Below are positions 43,195-52,616 of a stretch of 64,000 nt of DNA, piece by piece. The stretch covers positions 62,001 to 126,000 of the forward strand of contig NZ_JALPRX010000008.1 in NCBI RefSeq assembly GCF_023223525.1. The letters run 5' to 3'. The number at the start of each line of letters is the position of its first letter. Positions within the stretch are counted from its first letter, which is position 1. Both the position numbers and the translations under genes were made by a program. The notes below the pieces were generated by a model. It was not told where the DNA came from. It ran no database searches and was given only the letters and a program-made list of their open reading frames with translations. The DNA is from Roseomonas acroporae (GTDB taxonomy: Bacteria; Pseudomonadota; Alphaproteobacteria; Acetobacterales; Acetobacteraceae).

Positions 43195-44079
43195 TCAGCG
43201 CACGTCCATCGCCGCCCGCAGCCCGTCGCTCAGCAGGTTGAAGCAGAGGCTGGTGACGAAGATGCACAGGCCCGGCAGCATGGCGATCAGCGGCTGGGTG
43301 TAGATCGCCGCGCGCAGCGTGTTCAGCATCAGCCCCCATTCCGGCTCCGGCGGCTGCGTGCCGAGGCCGAGGAAGCTCAGCCCCGAGGCCAGGATCATCG
43401 AGACGCTGATCAGGCTGGTGGCATAGACGAAGACCGGCCCCAGCACGTTGGGCAGGACGTGCACGCGCACGATGGTCATGGCCCCGGCGCCGCTGGCGCG
43501 GGCGGATTCCACGTAGTCGAGGTTGCGCACGCCGGTCGTCACGCTCTCCGTCACGCGGATGATCTGCGGGATGAACACCAGGGTGAGCGAGAGGATGGCG
43601 TTGCCGATGCCGGTGCCGAGCGCGCCGGAGATGGCGACGGCGAGCAGCACGGAGGGGAAGGCGTAGAACACGTCCGTGGTGCGCATGATGAGCATGTTCA
43701 CCCAGCCGCCCGCGAAGCCCGCCACCAGCCCGAGCAGCCCGCCGACGCCGAAGGCCAGCACCACCGGCGTGATGCCGAGGAACCAGGAGAGCCGGCCGCC
43801 GAACAGCAGGCGCGTGAGCATGTCGCGTCCCTGCTCGTCGGTGCCGAGCACGTAGCCGGGGAAGCCGATCGGCTTGAGGCGCCGCAGCACGCTGCCCGTG
43901 TAGGGGCCGTAGGGGGCGATCACCGGGGCGAGCAGGATCGCCGCCAGCATCAGCAGCAGCACGGCGGCGCAGACGAGGCTGACCGGGTCGCGCATCAGGC
44001 GTTTCCGCACCCCGGCCCAGTAGGAGGCGCCGGCGGGGGCGGCGGGCACGGCGGCGGCGGGCAGGGCGAGGTCGCTCAT
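43195..44079 (-). CDS. Dipeptide/oligopeptide ABC transporter permease (DppC-like)
   Basis: Inner-membrane permease of 294 residues. N-terminal cytoplasmic start, then a first helix (SLVCAAVLLLMLAAILLAP), the periplasmic FPGYVLGTDEQGRDMLTRLLFGGR that marks DppC/OppC, and about five further helices. The EAA loop reads ESARASGAGAMTIVRVHVLPNVLGPVFVYA and docks the ATPase. It is the last gene of a four-gene operon, 13 bases after the other permease, with GAGGGGGAG before the ATG. Substrates of such systems include peptides, nickel, opines and others. There is no solute-binding protein gene in the operon. Confidence 0.93.
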   Translation of the reverse strand: MSDLALPAAAVPAAPAGASYWAGVRKRLMRDPVSLVCAAVLLLMLAAILLAPVIAPYGPYTGSVLRRLKPIGFPGYVLGTDEQGRDMLTRLLFGGRLSWFLGITPVVLAFGVGGLLGLVAGFAGGWVNMLIMRTTDVFYAFPSVLLAVAISGALGTGIGNAILSLTLVFIPQIIRVTESVTTGVRNLDYVESARASGAGAMTIVRVHVLPNVLGPVFVYATSLISVSMILASGLSFLGLGTQPPEPEWGLMLNTLRAAIYTQPLIAMLPGLCIFVTSLCFNLLSDGLRAAMDVR

Positions 44080-44092
44080 GGCCGTCTCCCCC

Positions 44093-45046
44093 TCAGCCGC
44101 GCCGCACGCGCGGGTCGATCGCGGTCTGCAGGATGTCCACCGCGAGGTTGATCGCCACGAAGAACAGCGCCAGCACCAGGATGGTGCCCTGCAGCACCGG
44201 GATGTCGCGCTGGAAGATCGCGGTGTTGAGCAGCAGCCCGGTGCCGGGCCAGTTGAACACCGTCTCCACCAGGATCGAGCCGCCCATCAGGTAGCCGAGC
44301 TGCAGGCCCATCACCGCGAGCACGTTGGGCGCCGCGTTCTTCACCACGTGCCGGAAGATGCCGAAGGGCCGCAGCCCCTTGCCGCGCAGCGTGGTGACGA
44401 AGTCCTGGTTCAGGATGTCGCCGGCGACGCCGCGCACGGTGCGGGCGATGAGGCCGGTCGGGATCACCGCCAGCGTCACGGCGGGCAGGATCAGGTGCGG
44501 GATGTGCGCCATGTCCCAGGCCCAGGAACCGGAGCCGTCGGAGCTGATGCCGGTGGCGGGCAGGATCGGCCAGAGCACGCTGAACAGGATCACCAGCACC
44601 ATGCCGAGCCAGTAGTGCGGGATGGAGACGCCGACCACGGCGAGGCCGATCGCGCCGCGATCGACGGCCGTGCCGCGCCAGGCCGCCGCCGCGCCGCCGA
44701 GCACGGAGCCCGCGACGAAGCCGATCAGCGCCGCCGCCACCGCCAGCACCAGCGTGTTGCCGACCGCGTTGGCGAGGTCCGCGGTGACGGGCCGGCCGGT
44801 GGCCAGCGAACGGCCGAGATCGCCCTGCGCGACATGCGTCAGCCACAGCCAGAACTGCACCGGCAGCGGCTGGTCCAGCCCGTAGGCGCGGCGGAGCATG
44901 TCCGCCACCTCCTTCGGCGCGTCGGCGGGCAGGATGGCGTTGATCGGGTCGCCCGGCGCGATCTGCACCAGCATGAAGCACACGAAGCCGACGGCGAGGG
45001 CGATCGGCACGGTGTAGAGGATGCGGCGGAGGATGTAGAGGATCAT
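44093..45046 (-). CDS. Dipeptide/oligopeptide ABC transporter permease (DppB-like)
   Basis: Inner-membrane permease of 317 residues. MILYILRRILYTVPIALAVGFVCFMLVQIAPGDPI is the characteristic DppB N-terminus; the EAA loop is DFVTTLRGKGLRPFGIFRHVVKNAAPNVLAVMG, and FNWPGTGLLLNTAIFQRDIPVLQG is the conserved C-terminal periplasmic segment. Six or so membrane helices. The start overlaps the stop of the upstream ATPase gene by four bases (ATGA), which fixes both ends. It forms the pore with the DppC-like protein. Confidence 0.94.
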   Translation of the reverse strand: MILYILRRILYTVPIALAVGFVCFMLVQIAPGDPINAILPADAPKEVADMLRRAYGLDQPLPVQFWLWLTHVAQGDLGRSLATGRPVTADLANAVGNTLVLAVAAALIGFVAGSVLGGAAAAWRGTAVDRGAIGLAVVGVSIPHYWLGMVLVILFSVLWPILPATGISSDGSGSWAWDMAHIPHLILPAVTLAVIPTGLIARTVRGVAGDILNQDFVTTLRGKGLRPFGIFRHVVKNAAPNVLAVMGLQLGYLMGGSILVETVFNWPGTGLLLNTAIFQRDIPVLQGTILVLALFFVAINLAVDILQTAIDPRVRRG

Positions 45047-46071
45047 GCGGCGATTCCGGCGGGGGGCTGCGCCGTGTCGGGCACGCGGATGCAGCGGGCG
45101 GCGCGGTCCGGCACGGGGCGTCGCGGCGCCGGCACGGCGGCGAGGCAGGCGGGCTCCGTGTACGGGCAGCGCGGCGCGAAGGCGCAGCCCTCGGGCAGCC
45201 GCTCCAGGTTGGGCGGGCTGCCGGGGATGGTGGTGAGCGGCGTGCCGCGCCGCTGCCCGTGCACCGTGGCGCCGAGCAGCCCCTGCGCGTAGGGGTGCAG
45301 CGGCGCGCGCATCAGCGCCCCGGTCGGCCCCTCCTCGATGAAGCGGCCGGCATACATCACGGCGATGCGGTCCGCGATCTCGCCGGCGACGCCGAGATCG
45401 TGCGTGACGAACACCACGCCCATGCCCAGCTCGCGCTGCAATTGCCGCAGCAGGAGAAGGATCTGGATCTGCACCGTGGCGTCGAGCGCCGTGGTCGGCT
45501 CGTCCGCCAGCAGCAGCTTCGGGCGGCAGGAGAGGGCGATCGCGATCATCGCGCGCTGGCGCAGCCCGCCCGACAGCTCGTGCGGGTAGGCGGCGAGGCG
45601 CCGCTTCGCGGAGGGGATCTGCACCAGCTCCAGCAGCTCCAGCGCCCGCCGGTCGGCCTCGGCGCCCGAGACCTTCTCGTGGCGCAGGATGGTCTCGCGG
45701 ATCTGCCGGCCGATGGTGAAGATCGGGTCGAGCGCCGTCATCGGCTCCTGGAAGATCATCGAGACCAGGCCGCCGCGCAGGTCCGCCACCGCCCGCGCGG
45801 AGGCCGCGACCATGTCGTGCCCGCCGACGCGCAGCGTGCCGGAGACGCGCGTGACGCCGGGCGGGTTCAGCCGCATCAGCGCGCGCAGCGTGACGGACTT
45901 GCCCGAGCCGCTCTCGCCCAGGATGCACAGCACCTCGCCCTGGGCGAGGTCGAAGTCGACGCCGTTCACCGCGTGCACCGTGGCGTCGCGCGTCACGAAG
46001 CGCACGGTCAGGTCGCGGGCATGGACCAGCGGCGGGGCGGCCCCGGGGGGATTCGCGGAGTCAGGCGGCAT
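45043..46071 (-). CDS. Oligopeptide ABC transporter ATP-binding protein (DppD-like)
   Basis: ATPase of 342 residues. Walker A LGESGSGKSVT, Q-loop IFQEP, signature LSGGLRQRAMIA, Walker B LLLADEPTTALD and the switch His in FVTHDLG are all present. The C-terminal oligopeptide-type extension with cysteines (LPEGCAFAPRCPYTEPACLAAVP) would bind an Fe-S cluster, as in DppD. A 20-residue proline-rich start precedes the fold. It overlaps the next upstream ATPase gene by 11 bases and the permease by four, so the operon is tightly coupled. Confidence 0.94.
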   Translation of the reverse strand: MPPDSANPPGAAPPLVHARDLTVRFVTRDATVHAVNGVDFDLAQGEVLCILGESGSGKSVTLRALMRLNPPGVTRVSGTLRVGGHDMVAASARAVADLRGGLVSMIFQEPMTALDPIFTIGRQIRETILRHEKVSGAEADRRALELLELVQIPSAKRRLAAYPHELSGGLRQRAMIAIALSCRPKLLLADEPTTALDATVQIQILLLLRQLQRELGMGVVFVTHDLGVAGEIADRIAVMYAGRFIEEGPTGALMRAPLHPYAQGLLGATVHGQRRGTPLTTIPGSPPNLERLPEGCAFAPRCPYTEPACLAAVPAPRRPVPDRAARCIRVPDTAQPPAGIAA

Positions 46072-47146
46072 GCGCGGCCTCCGTCGTGGCGGGGGCGCGG
46101 CTGTGGCCGCTGCCGGGCAGGGCCATCAGGCAGGCGGCGGCATGACCGTCCCCCAGCGGCGCCAGCGGCGGCTCGGTCACGGCGCAGACCGGCTCGGCAT
46201 GGGCGCAGCGCGTGCGGAAGCGGCAGCCGGAGGGCGGATCGACCGGGTTGGGCGGGTCGCCGGAAAGCGGCGCCTCGGTGCGCCGGCGGTCCGGGTCCAT
46301 GGTCGGGCGGCTGGCCAGCAGGGCGGCGGTGTAGGGGTGCGCGGGGCGCCCGAAGATCGCCTCCACCGGCCCGATCTCGGCGACGCGGCCGAGATACATC
46401 ACCATCACCCGGTCGGCCATGTACTGCACCACGTTGAGGTCGTGGCTGATGAACAGGTAGGTCAGGCCGAAGCGGTCCTTGAGGTCGCAGAGCAGGTTCA
46501 GCACCTGCGCCTCCACCGACTTGTCGAGCGCCGAGACCGGCTCGTCGAGGATCACGAGGCGCGGGCGCAGCGCCAGCGCACGCGCGATGTTGACGCGCTG
46601 GCGCTGGCCGCCCGAGAGCGCGTGCGGGTAGCGCCAGCCGAATTGCGCCGGCTCCAGCCCGACGGCCGCCAGCAGCTCGCGCGCCTTGGCCAGCGCCTCG
46701 CGCGCCGGCGTGCCGTGGACGCGCGGGGCGAAGGCGATGGATTCCTCGACCGGCAGGCGCGGGTTGAGCGAGGCGTAGCTGTCCTGGAACACCATCTGCA
46801 CCTGCCGGCAGTAGTCGCGCCGGCCGAGGCCGCCGGCGCCCACGCCCTGGCCGTCCAGGATCACCTCGCCCGCCGTCGGCTCCAGCAGCCGCATCAGCAG
46901 GCGCGAGGTGGTGGACTTGCCGCAGCCGGATTCGCCCACCAGCCCCAGCGTCTCGCCCTTGCGGATGGTGAAGTCCACCCCGTCCACCGCCCGCACCACG
47001 CCGCGCGCGCCGCCGAGCCAGCCGCCGCGCAGCGGGAAGTGCTTCACCAGCCCGCGCACGCCGAGCAGCGGCTGCGCCGGGCCACCGATCTCGTCCGGAT
47101 GCGGCGGCGCCGCCCCGGTTGGTCCCATCTGCATCCCAGACATCAT
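46061..47146 (-). CDS. Oligopeptide ABC transporter ATP-binding protein (DppF-like)
   Basis: Second ATPase, 361 residues, first gene of the operon. Walker [29 protein letters not shown], signature [15 protein letters not shown], Walker [13 protein letters not shown], switch [17 protein letters not shown]-terminal cysteines ([15 protein letters not shown]) match the DppF type. The start is an ATG pair at MMSGMQM; no strong ribosome binding site is visible, so an internal ATG is possible. Its divergent neighbour is the glucosyltransferase gene, and a six-copy 16-bp tandem array fills the gap between them. Confidence 0.92.
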   Translation of the reverse strand: MMSGMQMGPTGAAPPHPDEIGGPAQPLLGVRGLVKHFPLRGGWLGGARGVVRAVDGVDFTIRKGETLGLVGESGCGKSTTSRLLMRLLEPTAGEVILDGQGVGAGGLGRRDYCRQVQMVFQDSYASLNPRLPVEESIAFAPRVHGTPAREALAKARELLAAVGLEPAQFGWRYPHALSGGQRQRVNIARALALRPRLVILDEPVSALDKSVEAQVLNLLCDLKDRFGLTYLFISHDLNVVQYMADRVMVMYLGRVAEIGPVEAIFGRPAHPYTAALLASRPTMDPDRRRTEAPLSGDPPNPVDPPSGCRFRTRCAHAEPVCAVTEPPLAPLGDGHAAACLMALPGSGHSRAPATTEAAHAA

Positions 47147-47203
47147 GCCAGGGGTCGGAGCAAGAAGCGGGCCGGGGCGGCCGGCGGCGCTGCCGGCCCG
47201 GCT

Positions 47204-47299
47204 GCGCCGTCTGGCCAAGGCGCCGTCTGGCCAGGGCGCCGCCTGGCCGGGGCGTCGTCTGGCCAGGGCGTCGTCTGGCCAGAGCGCCGCCTGGCCGGG
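47204..47299. repeat. Six-copy 16-bp tandem repeat
   Basis: Six head-to-tail 16-base units, each close to GCGCCGTCTGGCCAGG (variants at two or three positions), in the divergent gap between the DppF-like and OpgH-like genes. It could act as a multi-site binding region or a variable spacer. Confidence 0.85.
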
Positions 47300-47347
47300 G
47301 CGCGGCGCCGGTTGCCGCGTGCCGCCCGGCCGCGTACCCCGTGGCCC

Positions 47348-49084
47348 GTGCCAGACGAACCGATCCGCGCCCGACGCCTCGCCTTCGCCCTGTTCGCCGC
47401 CCTCGTCGCGCTGTCGCTGGCGACGCTGTGCTGGCGCGTCCTCGCCCCGGGCGGCTGGACGGTGTGGGAGGAGCTGATCCTGCTCTGCTACCTCGCCACC
47501 CTGCCCTGGATCGCGCTCTGCGCCGCCAACGCGCTGGTCGGCTTCGCGCTGCTGCTCGGCACGCCGGATCCGCCCGCCGCCGTGCTGCCGGCGCTCCGCG
47601 CGGCGCGGGACGGCCCGTCGAACGACCCGCCCTGCCTGCGCACCGCCATCGCCGTGTGCATACGGAACGAGCCGATGGACGCCGTGCTGCCGCCGCTCGC
47701 CGCGCTGCTCGACGGCCTCGCCGTCGCCGGCGTGGGGGCGCGCTTCGAGGCCTGGATCCTCTCCGACACGCAGGACCCCGCCCTGGCCGAGGCCGAGGCG
47801 GCCGCCATCGCCGGCTTCGCCGCCGCGCTGCCGCTGCGCTACCGCCGGCGCGCTTCCAATGCCGGCTTCAAGGCCGGCAACGTGATGGAATTCCTCGACG
47901 GCGAGGGCGCCGGGCACGACCTGCTGCTGGTGCTCGACGCGGACAGCGCCATGTCGGCCGCGGCGGTGCTGCGTCTGGTCGCCTGCATGGAGGCCGATCC
48001 GCGCCTCGCCATCCTGCAGCCGCTGATCGCGGGGCGCCCGGCCACGGCCGCCTTCCCCCGGCTGTTCCAGTTCGGCATGCGCGCCGGCATGCGCGCCTGG
48101 GCCACCGGGCAGGCCTGGTGGCAGGGCGACGAGGGGCCGTACTGGGGCCACAACGCGCTGATCCGCATCGCCCCGTTCCGCGCCCATTGCCGCCTGCCGG
48201 TGCTGCCGGACGGGCGGCCCATCCTCAGCCACGACCAGGTGGAGGCGGTGCTGCTGCACGCCGCCGGCTGGAAGGTGCGCTGCCTGCCCGACGACACGGG
48301 CAGCCTGGAGGCCAACCCGCCGGCCCTGCCGGAATTCATGCGCCGCGACGGCCGCTGGGCCGCCGGCAACATGCAGTACGTCACCCTGCTGCGCCGCCCC
48401 GCGCTGCTGCGGCAGGGCGGCGCGGGCAGTGGCCCGGGCGGCGGCACGGCCGCCGGGGCGCTCACCCCCATGGGGCGCTGGCAGCTCCTCCAGGCGATCC
48501 TGCTGTTCCTCACCGCCCCGCTCTGGCCGGCCATGCTGGCGCTGGCCGTGCTCAACGTGGTCTCGGGCGGCGCCGCCGCGACGCCGCGCGGCGCGCTGCT
48601 GGCCCTGCTGCTGGCGAGCTGGCTGGCGCTGCACGCGCCGAAGCTGCTGGGCTATGCCGAGCTGCTGCTGCGCCCCGACCGCGCCCGCCGCTTCGGCGGC
48701 CGCCTCGCCGTGCTGCGCGGGGCGGCGGCCGAGCTCCTGTTCACCCTGCTGCTCGATCCGCCGAGCCTGTTCGGCAAGACCCTGGCGCTGCTCGGCCTGC
48801 TGCTCGGGCGCGGCGGCGGCTGGGCGCCGCAGAACCGGGCCGATCGCGGCGTCGCCTGGGCCGACGCGGCGCGGCTGCTCTGGCCGCAGACGGCGTTCGG
48901 CGTGGCGTCGCTCGGCCTGCTGCTGGCGCATTCGCCCGCCGCGGCGCTCTGGTCGCTGCCCTTCACGGCCGGGCTGGCGCTGGCGATCCCGCTCTGCGTG
49001 CTGACCGCGCATCCGGGCTTCTCCGCCTGGCTGCGGCGCCACCGCATCGCAGCGACTCCGGAGGAGCTGGCGGCCGCGTCCTGA
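47348..49084 (+). CDS. Glucan glucosyltransferase OpgH/MdoH-like
   Basis: Inner-membrane GT2 glycosyltransferase of 578 residues. Catalytic signatures: [27 protein letters not shown] (D-x-D), SHDQVEA and the [14 protein letters not shown] motif (like the RDRRWCQGN of MdoH). About two helices before and five after the catalytic domain. OpgH makes the beta-1,2 backbone of osmoregulated periplasmic glucans. It begins at a GTG without a strong ribosome binding site, and is shorter than the E. coli protein (about 850) through loss of terminal parts. No opgG is nearby, so the product may be periplasmic or cyclic glucan or another polymer. Confidence 0.85.
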   Translation: MPDEPIRARRLAFALFAALVALSLATLCWRVLAPGGWTVWEELILLCYLATLPWIALCAANALVGFALLLGTPDPPAAVLPALRAARDGPSNDPPCLRTAIAVCIRNEPMDAVLPPLAALLDGLAVAGVGARFEAWILSDTQDPALAEAEAAAIAGFAAALPLRYRRRASNAGFKAGNVMEFLDGEGAGHDLLLVLDADSAMSAAAVLRLVACMEADPRLAILQPLIAGRPATAAFPRLFQFGMRAGMRAWATGQAWWQGDEGPYWGHNALIRIAPFRAHCRLPVLPDGRPILSHDQVEAVLLHAAGWKVRCLPDDTGSLEANPPALPEFMRRDGRWAAGNMQYVTLLRRPALLRQGGAGSGPGGGTAAGALTPMGRWQLLQAILLFLTAPLWPAMLALAVLNVVSGGAAATPRGALLALLLASWLALHAPKLLGYAELLLRPDRARRFGGRLAVLRGAAAELLFTLLLDPPSLFGKTLALLGLLLGRGGGWAPQNRADRGVAWADAARLLWPQTAFGVASLGLLLAHSPAAALWSLPFTAGLALAIPLCVLTAHPGFSAWLRRHRIAATPEELAAAS

Positions 49085-49350
49085 ACCGTGCCGCCACGCT
49101 CCGGGCCGTCCCCCCGGGCCGTTCCCCGGGCCGTCCCCCGGACCATCTCCCTCGGGGCCGTGCCGGCCGGCGGCCCCGCCAGCCATGGCCACGCGATTCC
49201 GCCATCCGCTCCCGGCCCCGGCGGCTTCCGCGTGGATCGGCGCCCGGCCGGCCGTTGCGCGCCCGCATCGCGCCCGGCATACCCCTTCGACCCGCATGGC
49301 CTGCCGGCGGCCGCTCCGCGGCCGACTGCCCGGAAAAGGAGGGGGAGGGA
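49085..49350. other. Gap upstream of CitMHS gene
   Basis: About 265 bases with short direct GGGCCGTCCCC-like repeats in the first 60 bases and no recognisable gene. It ends in AAGGAGGGGGAGGG, a strong ribosome binding site. Confidence 0.4.
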
Positions 49351-50673
49351 ATGCTCACACTTCTGGCCTACCTGATGGTGCTCGTCTTCATGACGCTGAT
49401 CATGACGGACCGGCTCTCGGCGCTGCTGGCGCTGATCCTCGTGCCCATCCTGTTCGCCGTCCTCGCCGGCTTCGGCGGCGAGATGGGGCCGATGATGCTG
49501 AACGGCATCCGCAACCTCGCCCCCACCGGCGTGATGCTGCTCTTCGCCATCCTCTACTTCGGCGTGATGATCGACGCCGGGCTGTTCGACCCGGTGGCGC
49601 GGACGGTGCTCAACATCGTCAAGGGCGACCCGGTGAAGATCGTCATCGGCACCGCGATCCTCGCCATGGTCGTCTCGCTCGATGGCGACAGCTCGACGAG
49701 CTACATCATCACCACCACCGCCATGCTGCCGCTCTACCGGCGCCTGGGCATGAACCCGCTGGTCGCGGCCTGCGTCATCATGCTGGCGGCGGGCAACATG
49801 AACCTCACCCCCTGGGGCGGCCCCACGGCCCGCGCGGCCAGCGCCCTGCACATCGACGCCAACACGCTGTTCGTGCCGCTGATCCCCTCGATGGTGGCCT
49901 GCGCCCTGTTCGCGGTCTTCGTCGCCTGGCTGCTCGGCCGGCGGGAGCGGGCGCGGATCGGCGCGGCCAGCCTGCCCGGCCTGACGGGCCTCGACGAGGT
50001 GCCCGCCCCGGTCGGCGGCACGGTGGACACGGTGGAGCCGCTGCCGCCGGAGCGCCGGCCGCACCTGCTCTACGTCAACCTCGGCCTGACCGTCGTGCTG
50101 ATGGGCTGCCTGCTCTCGGGCATCCTGCCGCTGCCCGTGCTGTTCATGATCTTCTTCGCGCTGGCGATGCTCATCAACTATCCCAGGCCCGCCGACCAGA
50201 AGCCGCGCATCGCGGCGCACGCGCCCAACGTGCTCTCCGTGGTCTCGCTGATCTTCGCCGCCGGCATCTTCACCGGCATCCTCTCCGGCACCGGCATGGT
50301 GGACGCGATGGCGCGCAGCGTGATCGCGATCATCCCCGATTCCGCCGGGCGCTTCATGCCGCTCATCACCGCGCTCGTCAGCATCCCCTTCACCTTCTTC
50401 GTCTCCAACGACGCCTTCTACTTCGGCATCCTGCCGATCCTGGCCGAGGCGGGGCGCGTCTACGGCTTCAGCGCCGAGGCGATCGGCCGCGCCTCGCTGG
50501 TGGGGCAGCAGGTCCACCTGCTCAGCCCGCTGGTCGCCTCCACCTACCTGCTGGTCGGGCTGTGCGGCATCGATTTCGGCGCGCACCAGCGCTTCACCCT
50601 GCCCTGGGCGCTGGCGGCGGCGATGGTGATGCTGCTGGTAGCGGGGGCGACGCTGGCCTTCCCGCTGTTCTGA
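49351..50673 (+). CDS. CitMHS family citrate-metal:proton symporter
   Basis: Membrane carrier of 440 residues. The CitMHS signature VVSLDGDSSTSYIITTTAMLPLYRRLGMNPLVAACVIMLAAGNMNLTPWGGPTARAASAL is complete; a second half repeats the pattern (SLIFAAGIFTGILSGTGMVDAMA and FFVSNDAFYFGILPILAEAG). Members import citrate complexed with Mg2+ or Ca2+, driven by protons. A purine-rich AAGGAGGGGGAGGG lies just before the ATG. An orphan Bug solute-binding protein lies downstream, facing it, but the two need not cooperate. Confidence 0.92.
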   Translation: MLTLLAYLMVLVFMTLIMTDRLSALLALILVPILFAVLAGFGGEMGPMMLNGIRNLAPTGVMLLFAILYFGVMIDAGLFDPVARTVLNIVKGDPVKIVIGTAILAMVVSLDGDSSTSYIITTTAMLPLYRRLGMNPLVAACVIMLAAGNMNLTPWGGPTARAASALHIDANTLFVPLIPSMVACALFAVFVAWLLGRRERARIGAASLPGLTGLDEVPAPVGGTVDTVEPLPPERRPHLLYVNLGLTVVLMGCLLSGILPLPVLFMIFFALAMLINYPRPADQKPRIAAHAPNVLSVVSLIFAAGIFTGILSGTGMVDAMARSVIAIIPDSAGRFMPLITALVSIPFTFFVSNDAFYFGILPILAEAGRVYGFSAEAIGRASLVGQQVHLLSPLVASTYLLVGLCGIDFGAHQRFTLPWALAAAMVMLLVAGATLAFPLF

Positions 50674-50684
50674 AGCGTGCGAGG

Positions 50685-50790
50685 GTTTCCGGGGCAGGCT
50701 CCGCCTTCCCGGGGAACCCATCCGGCCACGGGGAAGGCTCTGCCTTCCACGGACCCCATCCGGCAGGAGGGCGAGGCCCTCCTGCACCTC
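50685..50790. repeat. Composite palindromic repeat block E
   Basis: Short block of three hairpins (about 50688-50712, 50727-50753 and 50763-50784), between convergent CitMHS and Bug genes. It matches the flanking hairpins of block F and C but lacks the 110-bp core. Confidence 0.75.
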
Positions 50791-50946
50791 TCTTCGTCTG
50801 AAGCCCGGGTGTCTCGGCAGCCGGGCCGTCCTTGCCGGAACGGTGGCTTCGTCCCTGGCGGGGATGCCAGGGGGTATCGGCCAGGGGACATCGGAAGCAC
50901 GCCGCGCGGGAAGCGCGTGGGGTGGCGCTCCCGCGCCCGGCCGGCG

Positions 50947-52029
50947 TCAGTTCGTCGAGGCCGTCGGCCGCAGACCTAGCTCCGCCAGGATCGTCGCCAT
51001 CGACCGCCGCTCGGCCGCCAGGAATGCCGTGAACTCCGGCCCCGCCAGGTAGAGCGGCCGCCAGCGCCGCTCCGCCACCTCGCGCGCCCAGGCCGGCGAC
51101 CGCGCCATCGCCGCCACCAGCGCGCCCAGCCGCGCCTGCTGCGCCGACTCCAGCCCGGGTGGCGCGAACACGCCGTGCCAATTGTAGAGCACGACATCGA
51201 TGCCGCCCTCCCGCAGCGTCGGCACGTCCACCCCGTCCAGCCGCTGCTCGCCGGAAATGCCCAGGGCACGCATCCGGCCGGCGGCGACGTGCGGGGCGAA
51301 TTCGCTCCAGTCGCTGATGCCGGCGGCGGCGCGTCCCTCCAGCACCGCCGCCGCGGCCGGCCCGCCGCCGCTGAACGGCAGGAAGGCGAGCTGGGTGGAC
51401 TCCAGGCCGAGCCGCCGGCCGATCAGCGCCAGCAGGATCTGGTCCGTGGAGCCCGGCGAGCCGCCCGCCACGCGCAGCCCGAGCGGGTCGGCCCGCAGGG
51501 CGCGCGCGAAGTCGTCCAGGCCGCGCAGCGGCGAGGCGGCGGCCACGGCCAGCACATGCGCCTCGCCCTTCAGCCGCGCCACCGGCGTGGTGTCGTTGAG
51601 GGTCAACGGGCTGCCGTTGACCAGCGCCGAGGCGAGCTGGGTCAGGCCGCTCACCATCAGCGTGTCGTCATGCCCGCGCAGGCCGGTGACGAGCCGGGGC
51701 AGGGCGAGCGCGCCGCCGGCGCCCGGCAGGTACTCCACGACGATCCCGCGCGCCGCGCCGGTCTCCTGCAGGACGCGGCGCATCGCCTGGGCCGTGCCGT
51801 CCCAGCCGCCGCCGGGCGAGGCCGGGACGATCAGGCGCAGCGTGCCAGGGGATGCGCCGGCGGATGCGCCGGCGGGCGCGCCAGGGGATGTGCCAGGGGA
51901 CCTGCCAGGGGGTGTTTCGGAGGAAGGTCGTGGCGTGCCCGCTCCCTGGGCGCCGGCCGGTGCGGGCATCCGGGCCGCGGCGCCCAGCGCAACGGCCAGC
52001 AGCAGCGTTCGCCGTGTCGTGCTCGTCAT
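50947..52029 (-). CDS. Bug/TctC family solute-binding protein (second)
   Basis: Periplasmic binding protein of 360 residues. MTSTTRRTLLLAVALGAAARMPAPAGAQ is a Tat-like signal (TTRRTLLLAVALG). A low-complexity linker of Ser-Pro-Gly-Ala repeats (about residues 30-60) precedes the fold, unusual for the family. Bug hallmarks: LRLIVPASPGGGWDGTAQAM, IVVEYLPGAGGALALPRL, LRVAGGSPGSTDQILLALIGRRLG and LREGGIDVVLYNWHGVFAPPGL. The missing aspartate hallmark of citrate binders and the WDG loop are like the tricarboxylate binders of TctC. GAGGG stands upstream of the ATG. No TctAB genes are nearby. Confidence 0.85.
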   Translation of the reverse strand: MTSTTRRTLLLAVALGAAARMPAPAGAQGAGTPRPSSETPPGRSPGTSPGAPAGASAGASPGTLRLIVPASPGGGWDGTAQAMRRVLQETGAARGIVVEYLPGAGGALALPRLVTGLRGHDDTLMVSGLTQLASALVNGSPLTLNDTTPVARLKGEAHVLAVAAASPLRGLDDFARALRADPLGLRVAGGSPGSTDQILLALIGRRLGLESTQLAFLPFSGGGPAAAAVLEGRAAAGISDWSEFAPHVAAGRMRALGISGEQRLDGVDVPTLREGGIDVVLYNWHGVFAPPGLESAQQARLGALVAAMARSPAWAREVAERRWRPLYLAGPEFTAFLAAERRSMATILAELGLRPTASTN

Positions 52030-52268
52030 GACGTACCCATCCCTCTCCCCGCGCGGCCCGTGCCGGAGACGCGACCGCAACGACGCATGTCGCCATCTTC
52101 TGCCGGCGAGGGAAGGGGGGGCGGCGAAGGAAGGGCGGATCGCAGGCGGGGCCGACGGGTGCCGCAGGGGGACGGGGCGGGCATCGGGGGGAAACCCGGT
52201 CGTTCCTCCTCTGTCGGAAATCTGGACGTCGCGGCGCCACGGGAGACGCGGCATGGGAAATCTGATGC

Positions 52269-52299
52269 AACAACACCTGAACGGCCAGGGCCTGTTGTT
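52269..52299. promoter_or_regulatory. Inverted repeat AACAACA/TGTTGTT
   Basis: 7-bp arms 17 bases apart in the divergent gap between the Bug gene and the small membrane protein gene. The remaining 320 bases of the gap hold an AT-rich CATACGATCCCATATT segment near 52306-52321 that could hold a promoter. Weak evidence for an operator. Confidence 0.35.
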
Positions 52300-52349
52300 C
52301 GTCTACATACGATCCCATATTGCACCGCAGCATGATGAGGAGGTGCGAC

Positions 52350-52580
52350 ATGGTCCGGATGACCCGCATCGCGGCCTTTGCCAGGGGCCGACTGCCGATT
52401 CTCTGGCTGGTGTTCGGGCTGCCGGCGGCGCTGCTGGCGCTGCTGCTGGCCGGCGCGGCGACGCCGGCATGGCGGGCGCTGCCGGTGCTGGTGCTGCTGT
52501 TCGGTCTCGGCGGCACGCTCGCCGTGGCGTTGGCGCCGGAGTGGCGCGACCGGCTGGCGCGGCGGCACATCACGCCCTGA
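52350..52580 (+). CDS. Small inner-membrane protein
   Basis: Protein of 76 residues of unknown function. A strong GAGGAGG site precedes the ATG at MVRMTRIAAF. Two hydrophobic helices ([23 protein letters not shown] and ALPVLVLLFGLGGTLAVAL) are joined by a short PAWRA turn, with a basic C-terminal tail (WRDRLARRHITP). Two-spanning hydrophobic proteins of this size sometimes assist transporters; divergence from the Bug gene is compatible with the TctB role (small, multi-spanning), but it is shorter than TctB, so I do not assign it. Confidence 0.55.
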   Translation: MVRMTRIAAFARGRLPILWLVFGLPAALLALLLAGAATPAWRALPVLVLLFGLGGTLAVALAPEWRDRLARRHITP

Positions 52581-52616
52581 TCCCGGCCTGCGCGGGTCCG
52601 CGCACCCGCGTCGGCT

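Noticed and set aside
49085..49350. GGGCCGTCCCC-like repeats upstream of CitMHS as a riboswitch
   Set aside because: No conserved riboswitch core seen; the repeats are short and G+C-biased.
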